The translations under genes were made by a program, and so were the position numbers. Shown one piece after another: positions 1-10,761 of a DNA stretch of 64,000 nucleotides. Numbering within the stretch: the stretch's first letter is position 1; every line of letters starts with the position of its first letter. The DNA comes from Xestospongia bergquistia. Taxonomy: Eukaryota > Porifera > Demospongiae > Haplosclerida > Petrosiidae. The stretch covers positions 27,824,249 through 27,888,248 of the forward strand of contig OZ014411.1 in the NCBI GenBank assembly GCA_963965975.1, read 5' to 3'. Under the pieces are notes generated by a model that saw only the letters and a program-made list of their open reading frames with translations, ran no database searches and was not told the origin of the DNA.

Positions 1-956
1 AATAAAATTACTAGCATTGTGTAAAAAACTAATATCCAATATTTGAGGATTGAAGGTAATGATGTGCTAACTCACAAGACAATCCTACTCTACTAACAAA
101 TAATTAGTTTAAATTAAATTATTATGAATAACTAATTAGTTGCTATATGTGCTGGTGTCCATATCATTTCCTATACACCAAATGTTGGGATCACTATATG
201 TTGCATATCTGTACAATGTGGAGACTTTTTGCTTTGGAGAGATATTATGTCATATAGGTACTGATCTTGCACTCATGTTTCTCAAATGGAGATGATAGAA
301 ATGCCCAAACTTAAAGAAAGATTTTATAAGAAATTAAAACAGTATACAAGGTACAATGTTTCATTGTTTATAGTTTATATTTGTAATATAATATTCAAAC
401 TATAGTGATAGTTCCAAATATTATACTCTTAATGTGAACTAAAATTAGTCCATTGTGGTATTGTCTACAGTACATAAAAGGAACTACTATTAGGACTGGG
501 TGTAGTAAATTATTGTGTGTAACTAAGAAACATAATTAGACAAATAATGGTCGCTTTTGTAATGTGGTCATTGTATTTACTACTGATTGAGTTGTATTAC
601 ATAATATTTGGATTAGGTAATATTTCAACAAATAAGTCTAAATAACTACCTGTTGCATTACTAATGTACATATACTGGCTATAGTACAACATAGTATCAT
701 TACTGTATACAACCACTGTACTTATTAGGACTATAAGTGTTTGGCTCAGGCATCATAGTGAAAGTATAACATTTGGAACTATTATTATAATTTTACAAAA
801 GTAATTTGTAAACACTGAAATATAGTGCCATATATGCTCAATAATTATGTAAAAAGTCAATGTATTGTTGATATATTTAGTTGTTTTTTTTAATAATTTG
901 GTCATGCAGACATCTTTCTCTACTATCATAATAAGAGAAGTATTAATATTCACATT
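1..956. other. Intergenic, upstream flank of array gene 1
   Basis: No convincing gene. From about 540 the sequence aligns by eye with the upstream flank of the third array member (about 9995-10480): shared landmarks are the block around tacaacatagtatcat and a stretch ending gaaatatagtgccatata. The flank was therefore duplicated together with the gene. The rest is AT-rich DNA in which I see nothing. Confidence 0.6.
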
Positions 957-1408
957 TTAATCATTACATTGATAGGTATCAACAACACTTCAAACACTTG
1001 GACTAAGATTGTCATATTTACTTTTAGGCCTCCCATCATGAAGCAACTGGAGGTTAACAGACAAGAAGATAACAGACAAACAGACCTATTGGAGTCTTGA
1101 GAGTGGTTGCCTTTTGAGAATGAGAACATGTAAGAGACTGAGTACTAGAGGCTAGACTATTTAACAATGAATAATATAGAAGTTAACAGACAAACTGACC
1201 TGTTGGAGACTTGACAGTGGTTGCCTTTTGAGACCGAGAGCGTGTCTGAGATTAAATGCTAGAGGCTAGATTATTATAACATTAATAATATAGAAGATAT
1301 TTTAATCATTTTAATCATTAAAAGAGGCATTAACAACACTTCAAACACTTGGACTAAGATTGTCATATTTACTTTTAAGGCCTTCCATCATGAAGCAACT
1401 GGAGGTTA
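957..1408. repeat. Nested direct repeats upstream of array gene 1
   Basis: A block of about 100 bp at 957-1057 (landmark caacacttcaaacacttgga) recurs at about 1310-1408. Between the copies a second repeat of about 100 bp occurs twice (about 1053-1160 and 1181-1285, landmark agtggttgccttttgaga). A GT-rich tract follows at about 1510-1575. A similar GT-rich tract precedes array gene 4. Confidence 0.75.
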
Positions 1409-1701
1409 TTTACAGAAAACTAGGAAACATAACTTTGTAAACGAAGAAGTAATAGACAAGTTACATACTCCTTCATGCGGCTATGGCTTTTTGATGGAAC
1501 AAAAATACTTGTGTGATGTGTATATGTATGTGTGTGAGTGTGGCTCTGTGTGTGTGGTTATGGGTGTGTAGGATGTAGATGTACTTGTAGTAGATTATCG
1601 TATGTATAGTATTTTTTAATAAGGAAGTAATGTTAACAGTTCTTGCATAACTATTTGTTACATAACTAATTCAGCTGTTGTTTTTCTAAGTAGAATCTAC
1701 A

Positions 1702-4700
1702 ATGTTCTCTTATTCTAGTAGTTATTTTGGATCATCTACCATTATTAGCTGGTGTCATATCTATTATATAACATCAGTTATACTTTATATCTTCAGTGGA
1801 TGTGTTACTGCTAATGAATATTATGTCTCAGCAGCTTCTAATGGACTATTTTGTCATTCTACTGATCTACCTTGTCACAATCTCTCCTACTATATTGCTA
1901 ATTATGATACTTACTTCACTGATGATGTAATCTTCTACTTCCAAGAGGGAACTCATACTCTACAAGGTATATTAGAGATCACTAATATAAGTAATATAAC
2001 TCTACAAGGATTGGGTCATATAGAACAAAATTTTCATGAGACAGTTATGCAATCTACCTCAGTAATAATGTGTAGTGTTAACAAGAGAGCTGGTGGTATA
2101 AAAATTACCACTAGCAAAAGTATTTTAATGAAATCATTAACAATAGCAAATTGTTCATTTGATGCTTACATCTCTGACAAAAAAATTGTCAATAGCTTAC
2201 ATTTTGTTGACATCAATTATGTCACAATGGAATGTGTATCAGTCCAGAATGGTTCAGGTTATGGACTCTGTCTAGTCAATAATTTTGATGTGTTAATTGC
2301 TAATTCCTCATTTGCTAACAATGGACATCCTGCGAGTTTTCAAGGCAATATATATATATACTATGATGACCAGCTTAAAAACTTGTCCAGAGTTAATATT
2401 GTCCAATCAAATTTTTCAATGAGTTTAGGATTTGTACTTTATTTGATGTATGACTCTGAAGTTAAGATAATTATTGAAAACAGTGAATTTTCACACAACA
2501 TTGGAGGAGGAGTGCTCATTGATTCAAGTGGGAATAGTACTATTGAGTTTAATAACTGCATTATATATAACAACAATGCTAAGTATAATGGAGGAGGAGT
2601 CTCAGTCGTGTTGCATGGAAAAAATAGCATTGAGTTTAATAACTGCACTATATATAAAAACAATGCTAAGCATCGTGGAGGAGGAGTGTCAATTAATCTG
2701 TATGGGAAAGATAGTATTGAGTTTCATCATTGCACTATATATAACAACAATGCTAAGTATAATGGAGGAGGAGTCTCAGTCGTGTTGCATGGAAAAAATA
2801 GCATTGAGTTTAATAACTGCACTATATATAAAAACAATGCTAAGCATCGTGGAGGAGGAGTGTCAATTAATCTGTATGAGAAAGATAGTATTGAGTTTCA
2901 TCATTGCACTATATATAACAACAATGCTAAGTATAATGGAGGAGGAGTCTCAGTCGTGTTGCATGGAAAAAATAGCATTGAGTTTAATAACTGCACTATA
3001 TATAAAAACAATGCTAAGCATCGTGGAGGAGGAGTGTCAATTAATCTGTATGAGAAAGATAGTATTGAGTTTCATCATTGCACTATATATAACAATATTG
3101 TAGAGGAAAAGAAGGGAACAGGCGGAGGAGGTGGAGGAGTGTCCATTTCCACAGTGAATGGTAGTATTAAGTTACATAACTGTTTTATATACAACAATAC
3201 AGTTCATCATGCTGGAGGAGGAGGAGTGTTGATATTGTTATATGGTAGATGTAACATTGATTTTTGTAACTGCACTATATGCATCAATAGTGCTTGGAAG
3301 AGAGGAGGAGGTGTATCCATTCATTCAGATGGAAGTGGTAGTATTCAGTTTAGTAACAGTATAATATACAACAATACTGCATACCTTGGATCAGGTATAC
3401 TTGTCAGTGGTAATCAATTTAATTCAAAAACTAGCTTTCTTTTTACAAATGTTTCATGTCATTTCAATCAAATATCTAACAGAAATGATGTCTATCAAGC
3501 TGCTTTTGTGTTAGTTGACATTTATCAAGTTGTTTTTGACCAAATTGAAGTTAGTAATCATAACACAACTGGTTTAGTGAGTTTCAATAGTTTAATAACA
3601 TTTGAAAAAAATAACACATTTGAAAACAATTCAGGCATTTATGGTGGGGGCATTGCCTTATATGAATCCTCTCGATTACTACTAAGAAATCAGACATACA
3701 TATTTTTTAGCAATAATTATGCTAGTGAATCAGGTGGAGGAATCTTTGTAAAACAACTACTTGTTGAATATTTGTATACAAAATGCTTCTTTCAATGTAT
3801 TCATGATAATTCTGTTGCTTGGTTATACTTTGTTAACAATAAAGCTAACATCTCAGGTGATGTCTTGTATGGAGGACAAATTGATAATTGTAACTTTGAT
3901 CTTTTTAACTACCCTCAACAAAGAGGTTTATCAATAGTGTCATCAGATCCTATCCAAGTGTGTTTTTGTGTATCAGGCAAACCAAATTGTTCTGTTTCAA
4001 ACAAGAAGGTTACTGCAATGCCTGGAATTGATGTTAATATATCCCTAGCTGCTGTTGGCTCAAAGGATGGCTTAACAAAGGGTGTGATAAAATTGACTTC
4101 ATCAAATAGTTCTTCAACTATCAAAATTAACAAAAATACACTAAAAGCAGCTTGTACTAACATAACGTTCAAGTTAAATGCAAATCCTTCTTTGTTAAAT
4201 GCTACAGACATCTATGCAACACTTGACTCTTTACAAGATCATCATGCTAAAGTCATTAATGTTACCATTGAGTATTGTCCGATCGGTTTTTTATTGGTAA
4301 ATGATACTTGTGTTTGTAGATCTGAATTAAATACACCTCCAATATCTTGTGATATTAACACTCAAATTATAACTAGAGATGTTAACATGTGGATTGGTTA
4401 TAAAAATATTTCAAAATGTCTTATTGTTTATCAGAACTGTCCTTTTGATTATTGTAATGACAATATCATTCATTTTAAAGTCACATCACCCAATGCACAA
4501 TGTCATTATAATCGATCTGGACTACTCTGTGGACAATGTGCTGAAGGATTTAGTCTCATGTTAGGTTCCAATCAATGTGGACAATGTACTAATGACTACT
4601 TAGTTCTTATCATTCCATTTGCTGTGGCTGGTATAGCACTGGTAGCTTTTGTTATTATTTTAAATCTAACTGTGTCTGTGGGTACCATCAATGGACTTAT

Positions 4701-5829
4701 ATTCTATGCTAATATTATCAAAATATATGAACAGTTTTTCTTTCCAAATGGTCGCATTCCATTTGTTAGTCATTTCATTTCATGGCTTAATCTAGATCTG
4801 GGTATTGAGACTTGTTTCTACAATGGTATGAATTCTTGTTATAAGACATGGCTCCAATTTATATTTCCAGGCTATGTTTGGTTTCTTGTAATACTCATCA
4901 TAATGTTATCAAAATATTCCAGCAAAGTGGTTCGATTTGTTGGAAGACAATCTATTCCAGTACTAGCCACTATGATCCTACTTTCTTATACCAAACTGAT
5001 ACGAACTGTTTTCCAGGTCCTTCATTATACCAATATTTATTGTAGGGGTAATAATAATGTCACATTATTGAGGTGGTACATTGATGCTAATGTTCAATAT
5101 TTCACAGGCTGTCATCTACTACTGTTTCTCTTCTCACTGGTTATACTCATTTTATTAATTGTTCCATACACCTTCTACCTTCTCACTATGCCATTATTTG
5201 AAGGACCTCTATCAAAGTACATGTGCTGCTGCCAAACATTGTTAAAGTATATGAAACCTTTCTTTGATGCATATGGAGGTCCATATAAGGACAAGTGTCG
5301 TTTTTGGACTGGATTTTTACTACTCATTCGTGTTGTCTTAGCACTGGTTGTTTCTCTTGATACTGAGGCTACTATAAGTTTGGATGTGTTAACATCTGTT
5401 TTATTTGTTATTGTATCATTGTATTTCCTTTTGAGAGGAATATATCAAAACTTACTACTGGCTTGTCTGGAGATGTCTTTTTTTCTTAACCTCATGTTTA
5501 TGGCTTATGTGAATGTATCCACACAAAATTTTAAAACTTTAAATTCAAGTCAAGTGTTAAGTGTTGCCATGGTATCATTATCATGTGTAGTATTCTGTGG
5601 CATTATCCTTTATCATGTCTGGGACCGTCTGTTAATGTCTCGTTTAAAAAAACTAATTACAAGTGTCAAACGTATATTCAAGAAGCCTGAACCATTTTTT
5701 AATTCTGATGGTGCAGAAGTTGCTTTAATGCGGCCTGGATCCCCTTCTTTTACATGTGAAACTAGTTCAGTGTCAGTGGTGTCAGTAAAAATGAGAAGAG
5801 AATCGTTACTGTTTGATGAAGATGACTGA
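1702..5829 (+). CDS. Array gene 1: beta-helix ectodomain, ~8-TM surface protein
   Basis: Single-exon 1375-residue protein, the longest of the array. An N-terminal hydrophobic segment (about residues 13-37) followed by NEYYVS reads as a signal peptide. Residues about 40-860 form a Gly/Asn-rich right-handed beta-helix-type ectodomain with many N-x-S/T sites. Eleven coils of about 29 residues lie between about 266 and 562, each carrying GGGV and a C-T-I-Y-type ending. A Cys-rich collar (about 870-960, with LLCGQC) precedes about eight hydrophobic segments starting near 963. The best conserved block is FFDAYGGPYKDKCRFWTG near 1190. The tail carries the RRES phosphosite consensus and ends FDEDD. 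The ectodomain resembles bacterial Pmp-type repeats, but the collar and membrane part are of an animal type. Role not known; adhesion or recognition is inferred. I chose the start because it precedes the hydrophobic leader. Confidence 0.85.
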   Translation: MFSYSSSYFGSSTIISWCHIYYITSVILYIFSGCVTANEYYVSAASNGLFCHSTDLPCHNLSYYIANYDTYFTDDVIFYFQEGTHTLQGILEITNISNITLQGLGHIEQNFHETVMQSTSVIMCSVNKRAGGIKITTSKSILMKSLTIANCSFDAYISDKKIVNSLHFVDINYVTMECVSVQNGSGYGLCLVNNFDVLIANSSFANNGHPASFQGNIYIYYDDQLKNLSRVNIVQSNFSMSLGFVLYLMYDSEVKIIIENSEFSHNIGGGVLIDSSGNSTIEFNNCIIYNNNAKYNGGGVSVVLHGKNSIEFNNCTIYKNNAKHRGGGVSINLYGKDSIEFHHCTIYNNNAKYNGGGVSVVLHGKNSIEFNNCTIYKNNAKHRGGGVSINLYEKDSIEFHHCTIYNNNAKYNGGGVSVVLHGKNSIEFNNCTIYKNNAKHRGGGVSINLYEKDSIEFHHCTIYNNIVEEKKGTGGGGGGVSISTVNGSIKLHNCFIYNNTVHHAGGGGVLILLYGRCNIDFCNCTICINSAWKRGGGVSIHSDGSGSIQFSNSIIYNNTAYLGSGILVSGNQFNSKTSFLFTNVSCHFNQISNRNDVYQAAFVLVDIYQVVFDQIEVSNHNTTGLVSFNSLITFEKNNTFENNSGIYGGGIALYESSRLLLRNQTYIFFSNNYASESGGGIFVKQLLVEYLYTKCFFQCIHDNSVAWLYFVNNKANISGDVLYGGQIDNCNFDLFNYPQQRGLSIVSSDPIQVCFCVSGKPNCSVSNKKVTAMPGIDVNISLAAVGSKDGLTKGVIKLTSSNSSSTIKINKNTLKAACTNITFKLNANPSLLNATDIYATLDSLQDHHAKVINVTIEYCPIGFLLVNDTCVCRSELNTPPISCDINTQIITRDVNMWIGYKNISKCLIVYQNCPFDYCNDNIIHFKVTSPNAQCHYNRSGLLCGQCAEGFSLMLGSNQCGQCTNDYLVLIIPFAVAGIALVAFVIILNLTVSVGTINGLIFYANIIKIYEQFFFPNGRIPFVSHFISWLNLDLGIETCFYNGMNSCYKTWLQFIFPGYVWFLVILIIMLSKYSSKVVRFVGRQSIPVLATMILLSYTKLIRTVFQVLHYTNIYCRGNNNVTLLRWYIDANVQYFTGCHLLLFLFSLVILILLIVPYTFYLLTMPLFEGPLSKYMCCCQTLLKYMKPFFDAYGGPYKDKCRFWTGFLLLIRVVLALVVSLDTEATISLDVLTSVLFVIVSLYFLLRGIYQNLLLACLEMSFFLNLMFMAYVNVSTQNFKTLNSSQVLSVAMVSLSCVVFCGIILYHVWDRLLMSRLKKLITSVKRIFKKPEPFFNSDGAEVALMRPGSPSFTCETSSVSVVSVKMRRESLLFDEDD
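2581..3102 (+). repeat. Three tandem 174-bp repeats (six beta-helix coils)
   Basis: Units at 2581-2754, 2755-2928 and 2929-3102 have a period of exactly 174 bp (58 codons, two 29-residue coils of alternating type). One coil type carries YNGGGVSVVLHGKN and the other HRGGGVSINLY. The units are almost identical at DNA level; the change I see is Gly to Glu after NLY in units 2 and 3. Frame is kept, so the expansion lengthened the ectodomain without disrupting it. Confidence 0.95.
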
Positions 5830-6569
5830 TGATGATTCTAATAACAATTTGTTAATTGTATGTCATTTGTATTTGTCATATTTTATATGTAATAATAGTG
5901 TGGTAACAATAATGAGAAATTGTATTGTCTTAACTATTATTTCATTCAAATGTTGCAATATTTTATTGACTGTGTTTAATTGCTGGCTACTTTTTATATT
6001 ATAACAATCAGTTAATATTTTGCATGTATCTAGTATATGTAATTACAAGCAGTGTACATGTCACCCTCTTACCTTAAATGTGACTGCTTATCATGTGGAC
6101 AAATGACACAAATTAAGCTTTTAAGGTTATAATACAATACATGAACATATTAAGTTAATAGTGGATATACTGACTAGGAATTAAACAACTTTTCCATTTG
6201 TATTAGAAACATATATTATAAAGCTTTCTTCACTGATCAATAAAGGAGTGACTGGTATGTATTACCATATACATTAGATTAGAACAACTGTAATATTCAA
6301 AATATCACTAAAATTTTGACTGACAGGAAGGATGTCTTTAGCCTGAATAATATCAGTATTATGTCATCACTATATATATAGTATTGTTTTTTGTAGTTAA
6401 ATGCATTAGTATATGTATGGGACTACAGTAAATATCTACATTTTTGCGTAGGTATCAAGACAGGGGAACAAGTTATTTTAACCCAATTATATGAGGAGAT
6501 ATTGGACATTCATGGATGGATAGTTACATGAATTATGAAAGGAACATCTTATGGATCCTGTATGATCTA
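5830..6569. other. 3' flank of array gene 1
   Basis: No gene seen. Parts are shared with the 3' flanks of the other members: the landmark gactgcttatcatgtggaca near 6082 recurs near 26670, and a related stretch lies near 8460. The shared 3' flanks show that the duplication unit was larger than the coding sequence. Confidence 0.6.
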
Positions 6570-8204
6570 AGTAACAAGTGCACTATATCAAACAAAAATG
6601 CTCAGGATGCTGAAGGAGGAGGAGGAGTGAACATTCATTTGTATAGGAATGATAGCATTGATGAATGACACTTGAATGATACTTGTGCTTGTAGATTTGA
6701 ATTTAATATACCTTCAATAACTTGTGATATTAACACTCAAATTATAACTAGAGATGGTAACATATGGATTGGTTATAAAAGTAATTCAGACTGTCTTATT
6801 GTTTATCAGAACTGTCCCTTTGATTATTGTAATGACAATACCATTCATTTTAAAGTCACATCACCCAAAGTACAGTGTCTTTACAATCGATATGGACTAC
6901 TCTGTGGACAATGTGTTGAAGGACTCAGTCTCATGTTAGGTTCCAACAAATGTGGACAATGTGCTAATGACTACTTAGTTCTTATCATTCCATTTGCTGT
7001 AGCTGGTATAGTAATGGTAGCTTTTGTTATTGTTTTAAATCTAACTGTGTCTGTGGGTACAATCAATGGACTTATATTCTATGCTAATATTATCAAATTA
7101 TATGAACACTTTTTCTTTCCTAATAGTCACATTCCATTTCTTAGTCATTTCATTTCATGGCTTAATCTAGATCTGGGTATTGAGACTTGTTTCTACAATG
7201 GTATGAATTCTTGTTGTAAGACATGGCTCCAATTTATATTTCCAGGCTATGTTTGGTTTCTCATAATACTCATCATAAAATTATCACAATATTCCAGCAA
7301 AGTGGTTCGATTTGTTGGAAGACAAGCTATTCCAGTACTAGCCACTATGATCCTACTCTCCTATACCAAACTGATACGAACTGTTTTCCTGGTCCCTCAC
7401 TATACCAATATTCAATGTAGAGGTGATAATAATATTACATTTCTGAGGTGGTACATTGATGCTAATGTCCAATATCTTAAAGGGTGTCATCTAGCATTGT
7501 TACTGTTTTCACTGGTTGTTATCTTTTTACTGATTGTTCCATATACCTTCTATCTCCTCACTATACCATTATTTGAAGGACCTCTATCAAAGTACATGTG
7601 CTGTTGCCAAAAGTTGATACATTATATGAAGCCTTTCTTTGATGCATATGGAGGTCCATATAAGGACAAGTGTCGTTTTTGGACTGGATTTTTACTACTT
7701 GTTCGTGTTGTCTTAGCACTGGTTGTTTCTCTAGATACTCAGGCTACTATAAGTTTGGATGTGTTAGTATCTGTTTTATTTGTTATTGTATCAATGTGTT
7801 TCCTTTTCAGAAGAGTCTATCAGAAATTGTCATTGGCTTGTCTAGAAATGTCCTTTATTCTTAACCTCATGTTTATGGCTTATGTGAATGCATCCACAAA
7901 AACTTATGAAAATTCAAATTTAAGTCAAGTTTTGAATGTTGCTATGGTTTCAGTATCTTTTGTTGTATTCTGTGGTATTATCCTCTATCATGTCTGGAAT
8001 CGACTGTTAAATTCTCAATTACAAAAACTAATAAGAAGAATGAAAAGGATATTCAAGAAGCCTGCACCATTTTTTAATTATGATGATGCAGAAATTGCTT
8101 TAATGCTTCCTGGATCCCCTTCTTTTATATGCGAAACTAGTTCAGTGTCAGTGGTGTCAGTTGAAATGCCACGAGAACCACTATTGTTTGATGAAGATGA
8201 CTAA
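6570..8204 (+). pseudogene. Array member 2: N-terminally deleted copy
   Basis: About 95 bp of a beta-helix coil (6570-6665, encoding EGGGGVNIHLYRNDSI) is joined directly to the region encoding the Cys-rich collar, so the signal peptide and nearly all the ectodomain are missing. From 6672 a 510-residue frame stays open to the stop at 8204. It holds the collar (residues 5-97), about eight hydrophobic segments (first near 100-125, last near 418-441), the KDKCRFWTG block and the FDEDD ending. The RRES site of members 1, 3 and 4 is MPREP here. An internal start at 6672 could give a membrane-only protein, but it lacks a signal peptide and normal upstream sequence. I call it a pseudogene; the intact frame suggests recent loss. 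Confidence 0.8.
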
Positions 8205-9267
8205 CACTGATTTTGATGACATTTTCTTAATTACATATCACTCATATTTGTCATGTCTTATCTATAATAGTAGTGTACTAACAATAATATGAAACCTCTA
8301 CTGTATTAACAATTACTTTATTCAAGTTTTACAATGTTCTGTTGACTGTGTTATTGTTTGTTACCTTTTATATTACAACAATCAGTTGATGTTGACATAT
8401 ATGTAGTGACAGTTACATGAGAATTACAAACAATGTACATGTCAAATGTTACTTTATATGTGACTCTTATTATGTGGACAAGTGACACAGAGCAACTGTT
8501 TAAGGTGATTATACAATACATAAACATGCTAAGTTAGTAGTGGATGTACAAATTAGATGATTAACAACTTTTCATTTTGGTTTTGATCTTTTCATTTTGA
8601 TTTGTTGTGATTTGATCATGATCAGTTGATATTTAATAACAACTGATCATGTCAGGTTACTTCAGTATTGTCTAGTTATCCCCTCCCATAACTTCTAACG
8701 ACAATGAAAAATTTAATTTCTACTACTAGTAGTGTTACTAATGTATATACCTCTTAAAAATATAATAGTAAGTGATTAATATATAGTGACTGACTAAACC
8801 ATTTATTGTGGACTTATAATGACAAACACCATTCACTATATAGCTATTATATAGTTACAAAATTAGACTATAAAAATGGTGTCATAATTACAGTATTTTA
8901 ATTTGTGGTTACTAAAGTTTTTTATTAAATTATCATAGTTACTAGTAGACTACTTGACGTTTAGTTTGTATGGTTTGAAGGTTTTCTTCTAACGTGACCA
9001 CTAACCATAAAGTTATGACAACTTCTAATAGAATCTGTAGTAACATGATGTAAGTTACAAATTGGTTACCTGGATTAGTTTACTTATATACGTTTTATGC
9101 CAAACTATATGAATTACTATGGTATTTATAAGGACATGATGTCAACATATAGTATTTCCAGCTTACAAAAGGCTGCAGTAATACAACTTAAAATACCTTG
9201 TTTTTTATGAGTTAAAATTAATTCACTACTGTTCATCTGATCTTTTACTGATGAATCTGCTGTCATC
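8205..9267. other. Flank shared with array gene 4's upstream region
   Basis: No gene seen. From about 8755 to 9267 the sequence aligns with 16015-16540, immediately upstream of the gene at 16541. Shared landmarks are taagtgattaatatatagtg and acaaattggttacctggatt. The remnant at 9268 therefore has a promoter region of the same lineage as the gene at 16541, not that of the genes at 1702, 10762 and 22314. Confidence 0.7.
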
Positions 9268-9584
9268 ATGAGCTGGTATTATACCTATTATATAATATCA
9301 ATTATACTACATACCTACAGTGGATATGTTACTGCATCTGAATATTATGTCTCTTCTGCTTCTTTATTATTCTTTATCATGTCTGTTACAGTCTTGTTTA
9401 CAACAACAAATTACAAGAGTAAAAGGATCTTTAAGAAGCCTGCACCATTTATTAATTCTGATGAATCAGAATTCCTTTAATGCCCCCGAATCTCCATCTT
9501 TTGTATGTGAACTATATATAGTTCAGTGTCTGTGATATTGTTGAAATGCCATGAAAACCACTATTGTTTGATGAAGATGACTAA
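9268..9584 (+). pseudogene. Array member 3: collapsed chimeric remnant
   Basis: The leader (MSWYYTYYIISI, then ASEYYVS) is joined near codon 35-50 to the tail (KRIFKKPAPF). This deletes over a thousand residues, including all coils and membrane segments. The tail frame then breaks near 9478. The residual end (about 9540-9584) still reads as the FDEDD ending in another frame. The 5' part matches the gene at 16541, but the 3' part (gttgaaatgcca, cactattgtttgatgaagat) matches member 2. An unequal exchange or deletion between two different members is inferred. Not functional. Confidence 0.8.
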
Positions 9585-10761
9585 CATTGATTTTGATGCC
9601 TTTTTGTTAATTATATGTCATTCATATTTGTCATGTTTTATATATATAATAGTAGTCTTGTAAAAATAATAACAAAATTGTGCTGTTTTAACAATTATTT
9701 ATATAACAATACTAGCAAACGTCATATGGACTTTAATTCTATTTCTATGATCGATACCATACAAATAATATTAGTAATTAGTTAGTGTATTTGATTGTTT
9801 TCTTTATTTGTGTATTAAGTATCATTATAATTGTACCATTAAAAATGTATTGCATCATTTTAACCATTTAGTTTTAGTTTTAGATTATCATAATTATTAA
9901 TTCATTAATTTCAATCTTTATAACTTTTATCACAGCCAATGTCAATAATGAGTGAGCTAGAGGATGTGGCTACACTAGTGGCTGTAACCGAAATGGTTAT
10001 CTTTGCAATGTGGTCATAGGATTGGATTAGACAATATTTCAATGGAAAGATCTGACTAAGTACTTGCTTGTATATTAGTCAGGTACATGTAGTATATAGT
10101 ACAACATCACATAATTACTATACATACACCCACTGTACCATAAAAGGGTTGTTTTTGGCTTGTGGATATACCTCATCATAGTAAACTATACATTTGGAAC
10201 TATTACTATAATTAAATATTGTATTACTAAAACAATCTATAAACATTGAAATATAGTTCCATACATGTACAGTAATCATGTAACCATTTATTAGTATTAT
10301 ATAGTTCTGCATTAAATCATTTCAACTTTTAATAATAACTAACCTATGACAATGTAAAGAATACAGTAATGTCTTTAGTCTAAAAATTGATATAATTAAT
10401 TATTGTCTTCTTTAATAATGAAGTCATGTAGAAAATCATTTCTCTGCTATCATTAATTAATATTAGAATTACAATCATAACATTAAGATTATTATGTTCT
10501 TTTGGTCCTCCCATCACATACCAACTGGATGTTATTGACACAGAGCCAGGAATTTATTTATAGCTTTTTTAAAAGGAAGATAGAGCGGATAATTTCCACA
10601 CTCCTACATTAGGCTTCTATACAGAGCAAATATGTTTGTGAATTTTTGGCTGTACTTTAGTACACATTATATAGTATTGTACATATATGGTAACTAACTA
10701 ATGTCAAGAGTTTATATGGTATCACTAATTCAACTGTTAGTACTCTAAGACAATAACAAAA
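9585..10761. other. Upstream flank of array gene at 10762
   Basis: No gene seen. About 9995-10480 matches the flank at about 540-960. The proximal 40 bp before the start (actaattcaactgtt) is shared with the genes at 1702 and 22314 and may be the core promoter or 5' UTR. No clear TATA box was identified. Confidence 0.5.

Noticed and set aside
2560..3102. CRISPR-like or satellite array
   Set aside because: The repeats are contiguous, without spacers, and lie in frame inside a long coding region.
2474..3103. 209-codon + strand frame inside array gene 1
   Set aside because: It exists only because the 174-bp repeats are a multiple of three and free of stops in a second frame; it is a shadow of the real frame.
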